64,000 nt of DNA from positions 434,001-498,000 of the forward strand of contig NZ_JAUSUT010000001.1 of the NCBI RefSeq assembly GCF_030814215.1, given 5' to 3'. The notes beneath the pieces are model-generated. The model saw only the letters and a list, made by a program, of their open reading frames with translations, was not told where the DNA came from and ran no database searches. Source of the DNA: Amycolatopsis thermophila. Lineage in GTDB: Bacteria > Actinomycetota > Actinomycetes > Mycobacteriales > Pseudonocardiaceae. Position numbers and translations under genes: made by a program. Below, piece by piece: positions 62,548 to 64,000 of this stretch (its first letter is position 1; each line of letters opens with the position of its first letter).

Positions 62548-64000
62548 TCATGCGTTGCGTCCGCGCGTGAAACCCTGTTGCAGCGCGGACATCGTGGCGC
62601 GCGCTTCCTCCGGCGACGCCCAGGGCGGCGCCGCCTCCTCGCGTGTGGCGGTGCCGGACGCCTCGCGCAGGCCGGGCGCGAGGTGCGCCTGCCGTTTGCG
62701 GCGTGGCAGGCCGCCGGTGACGTCGTCGTCCACCGGCGCCGGGGCCGGTTCGGCGGGCGGCGGGCCCGGTTCGGGGGGCGGCGGGGGCGCCGCCGGCCGC
62801 GGCGGGGGACGGTGCCGCCCGTTGTCGCGGGCGGGCGCCGGCCGTGCCGGGGTCTTGCGGGCCCGGACCGCGGGGACCTCCCCTTCGGCGGGAGCCGGGT
62901 CGGCCCGGGTGAGCAGCGTGGTGGGCAGCAGCACGACGGCGGTCGTGCCGCCGTAGGCCGACCGGCGCAGCGTCACGGTGATGCCCTGGCGCTTGGCCAG
63001 CCTGCTGATCACGTAGAACCCGAGCTGCTCGCCGTCGAACAGGTCGAGCTGGTGCGCCTCGGCGATCCGCCGGTTCGCCTCGGCCAGCCGCTCCGCGCCC
63101 ATGCCCAGTCCGCGGTCCTCGATCTCCACCACGAACCCGGCGCCGACCGCTTCGCCGTGCACGAGCACGGTGGTGTTCGGCGGGGAGAACGCCGTCGCGT
63201 TCTCGACCAGCTCGGCGATCATGTGGGTGAGGTCGGCCACGGCGGTGCCCTGGACGGCGACCTCGGCCATCCGGTGCACCTCGACCCGCTGGAACTCCTC
63301 GACCTCGGCCACCGCGGCGCGGACGATGTTCATCAGCGGCACGGGTTTGCTCCACGTGCGGCCGGGGGCGGCGCCGGACATGATGATCAGCCCTTCGGCG
63401 TGGCGGCGCATGCGGGCCGCGAGGTGGTCGAGCCGGAACAGGTCCTCCAGCTCGGCCGGCTCCTCGGTGCGGCGCTCCATCGTGTCGAGCAGGCTGAGCT
63501 GGCGGTGCACCAGCGACTGGCTGCGGCGGGCGAGCGTCACGAACACGCCGGACACACCGGTGAGCAGTTCCGCGCGTTCGGCGGCGGCGGTCAGCGCGGC
63601 GCGCTGCACGGCGTTGAGGGCCGCCCCGACCTGCCCGATCTCGCCCTCGCCGGGTGGCACCACCGGCACGTCGGCGTCCACGTCGATCTTCTCGCCGGCG
63701 CGCAGCCTGCGCATCGCCCGGGGCAGCCGCCGGTTGGCGAGTTCGAGGGCCGAGTCGCGCAGGCCCACCAGCTCGATCACCAGGCCGCGTCCGATCTGCA
63801 CGGAGATCAGCAGCGCCACCAGCACGGCGGCGAGACCGAGCAGGACGGTGATCGCGCTCTCGGTCAGCGCCGCGGTGCCCGCGTCGTCCGCCTCCGCCGA
63901 CGCGGAGGTGACCGCGCCCGAGCGGACGGCCGCGAGGTCACGGGTGACCTGGTTGACCGCCGCGGCCCACTGACCGGAGGTGACCGCCGTGGCCAGGGCA
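62548..64000 (-). CDS. cvnA: Conservon sensor histidine kinase CvnA (partial)
   Basis: The C-terminal 483 residues of a CvnA-type kinase; its N-terminus is beyond the right edge. The end of an external sensor domain (AVTSGQWAAAVNQVTRDLAA) leads to a membrane helix (ITVLLGLAAVLVALLISVQI), a HAMP-like region and an HATPase domain with IAELVENATAFSPPNT, EDRGLGMGAERLAEAN and LGFYVISRLAKRQG. The conserved HisKA His is absent, as usual for CvnA. A ~140-residue Pro-rich tail follows. First gene of the cvnABCD operon. Confidence 0.92.
   Translation of the reverse strand, partial: ALATAVTSGQWAAAVNQVTRDLAAVRSGAVTSASAEADDAGTAALTESAITVLLGLAAVLVALLISVQIGRGLVIELVGLRDSALELANRRLPRAMRRLRAGEKIDVDADVPVVPPGEGEIGQVGAALNAVQRAALTAAAERAELLTGVSGVFVTLARRSQSLVHRQLSLLDTMERRTEEPAELEDLFRLDHLAARMRRHAEGLIIMSGAAPGRTWSKPVPLMNIVRAAVAEVEEFQRVEVHRMAEVAVQGTAVADLTHMIAELVENATAFSPPNTTVLVHGEAVGAGFVVEIEDRGLGMGAERLAEANRRIAEAHQLDLFDGEQLGFYVISRLAKRQGITVTLRRSAYGGTTAVVLLPTTLLTRADPAPAEGEVPAVRARKTPARPAPARDNGRHRPPPRPAAPPPPPEPGPPPAEPAPAPVDDDVTGGLPRRKRQAHLAPGLREASGTATREEAAPPWASPEEARATMSALQQGFTRGRNA

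Overview
The window is high-GC actinobacterial chromosome. GTG and TTG starts, 4-base stop/start overlaps (ATGA, GTGA) and leaderless promoters are frequent. Gene content (CebR-type sugar operon, conservon, DUF742, Clp/Tig cluster) suggests a Pseudonocardiaceae member such as Amycolatopsis; this is an inference from content, not a database match.

The backbone is a block of housekeeping genes, all on the minus strand: tig-clpP1-clpP2-clpX (36.4-40.8 kb), valS (18.7-21.4 kb), folC-DUF4233 (10.0-11.8 kb), ndk (7.4-7.8 kb) and rne (0-1.5 kb, cut by the window edge). The order matches the tig-to-rne order known from Mycobacterium tuberculosis. Accessory genes and repeats have been added between these blocks.

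2.0-9.9 kb: secreted subtilisin-like protease, a three-gene ABC-2 exporter whose spacer is a tandem repeat array, an IclR regulator, ndk, a Tat-exported PhoD phosphatase and a DUF4260 membrane protein. 11.9-18.7 kb: frameshifted methyltransferase, DUF2277, amidase/acyl-CoA dehydrogenase pair, SGNH hydrolase, HATPase anti-sigma-like protein, DUF4180, DinB protein, then about 1.1 kb of non-coding GC-rich repeats. 21.5-35.3 kb: MarR-MFS-molybdopterin oxidoreductase operon, VOC protein, YceI/MarR pair, SDR-VOC operon opposite a GntR regulator with a 26-bp palindrome, decayed SDR pseudogene, OFA transporter with a 44-residue small subunit, FdhD, F420-type LLM oxidoreductase and a Tat-type esterase. 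35.4-35.95 kb is gene-free and contains two large inverted repeats.

41.0-48.4 kb: an unusual protein joining a histidine-box membrane desaturase/hydroxylase to a ferredoxin-reductase module, an SRPBCC/MarR pair, a tyrosine-phosphatase-like protein whose 3' end is duplicated downstream, a histidine kinase without an adjacent response regulator, a GT39-like glycosyltransferase and a PP2C phosphatase. 48.5-54.2 kb is a complete cello-oligosaccharide uptake unit (cebEFG-bglC opposite cebR) with two CebR boxes. 54.2-58.6 kb: aldehyde dehydrogenase, DUF1360, GNAT, Ser/Thr kinase and a LigD-type polymerase. 58.6-60.5 kb is an insertion-sequence nest: an IS110 element inside an IS481-like remnant, next to an IS1182-like remnant. 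60.5-64.0 kb: a flavin reductase and a conservon (CvnA-D), with CvnA cut by the right edge.

The points most worth follow-up are the desaturase-reductase fusion, the candidate IS110 bridge-RNA region, the repeat array that supplies the 5' end of an ABC permease gene, and the paired long hairpins near 35.5 kb.
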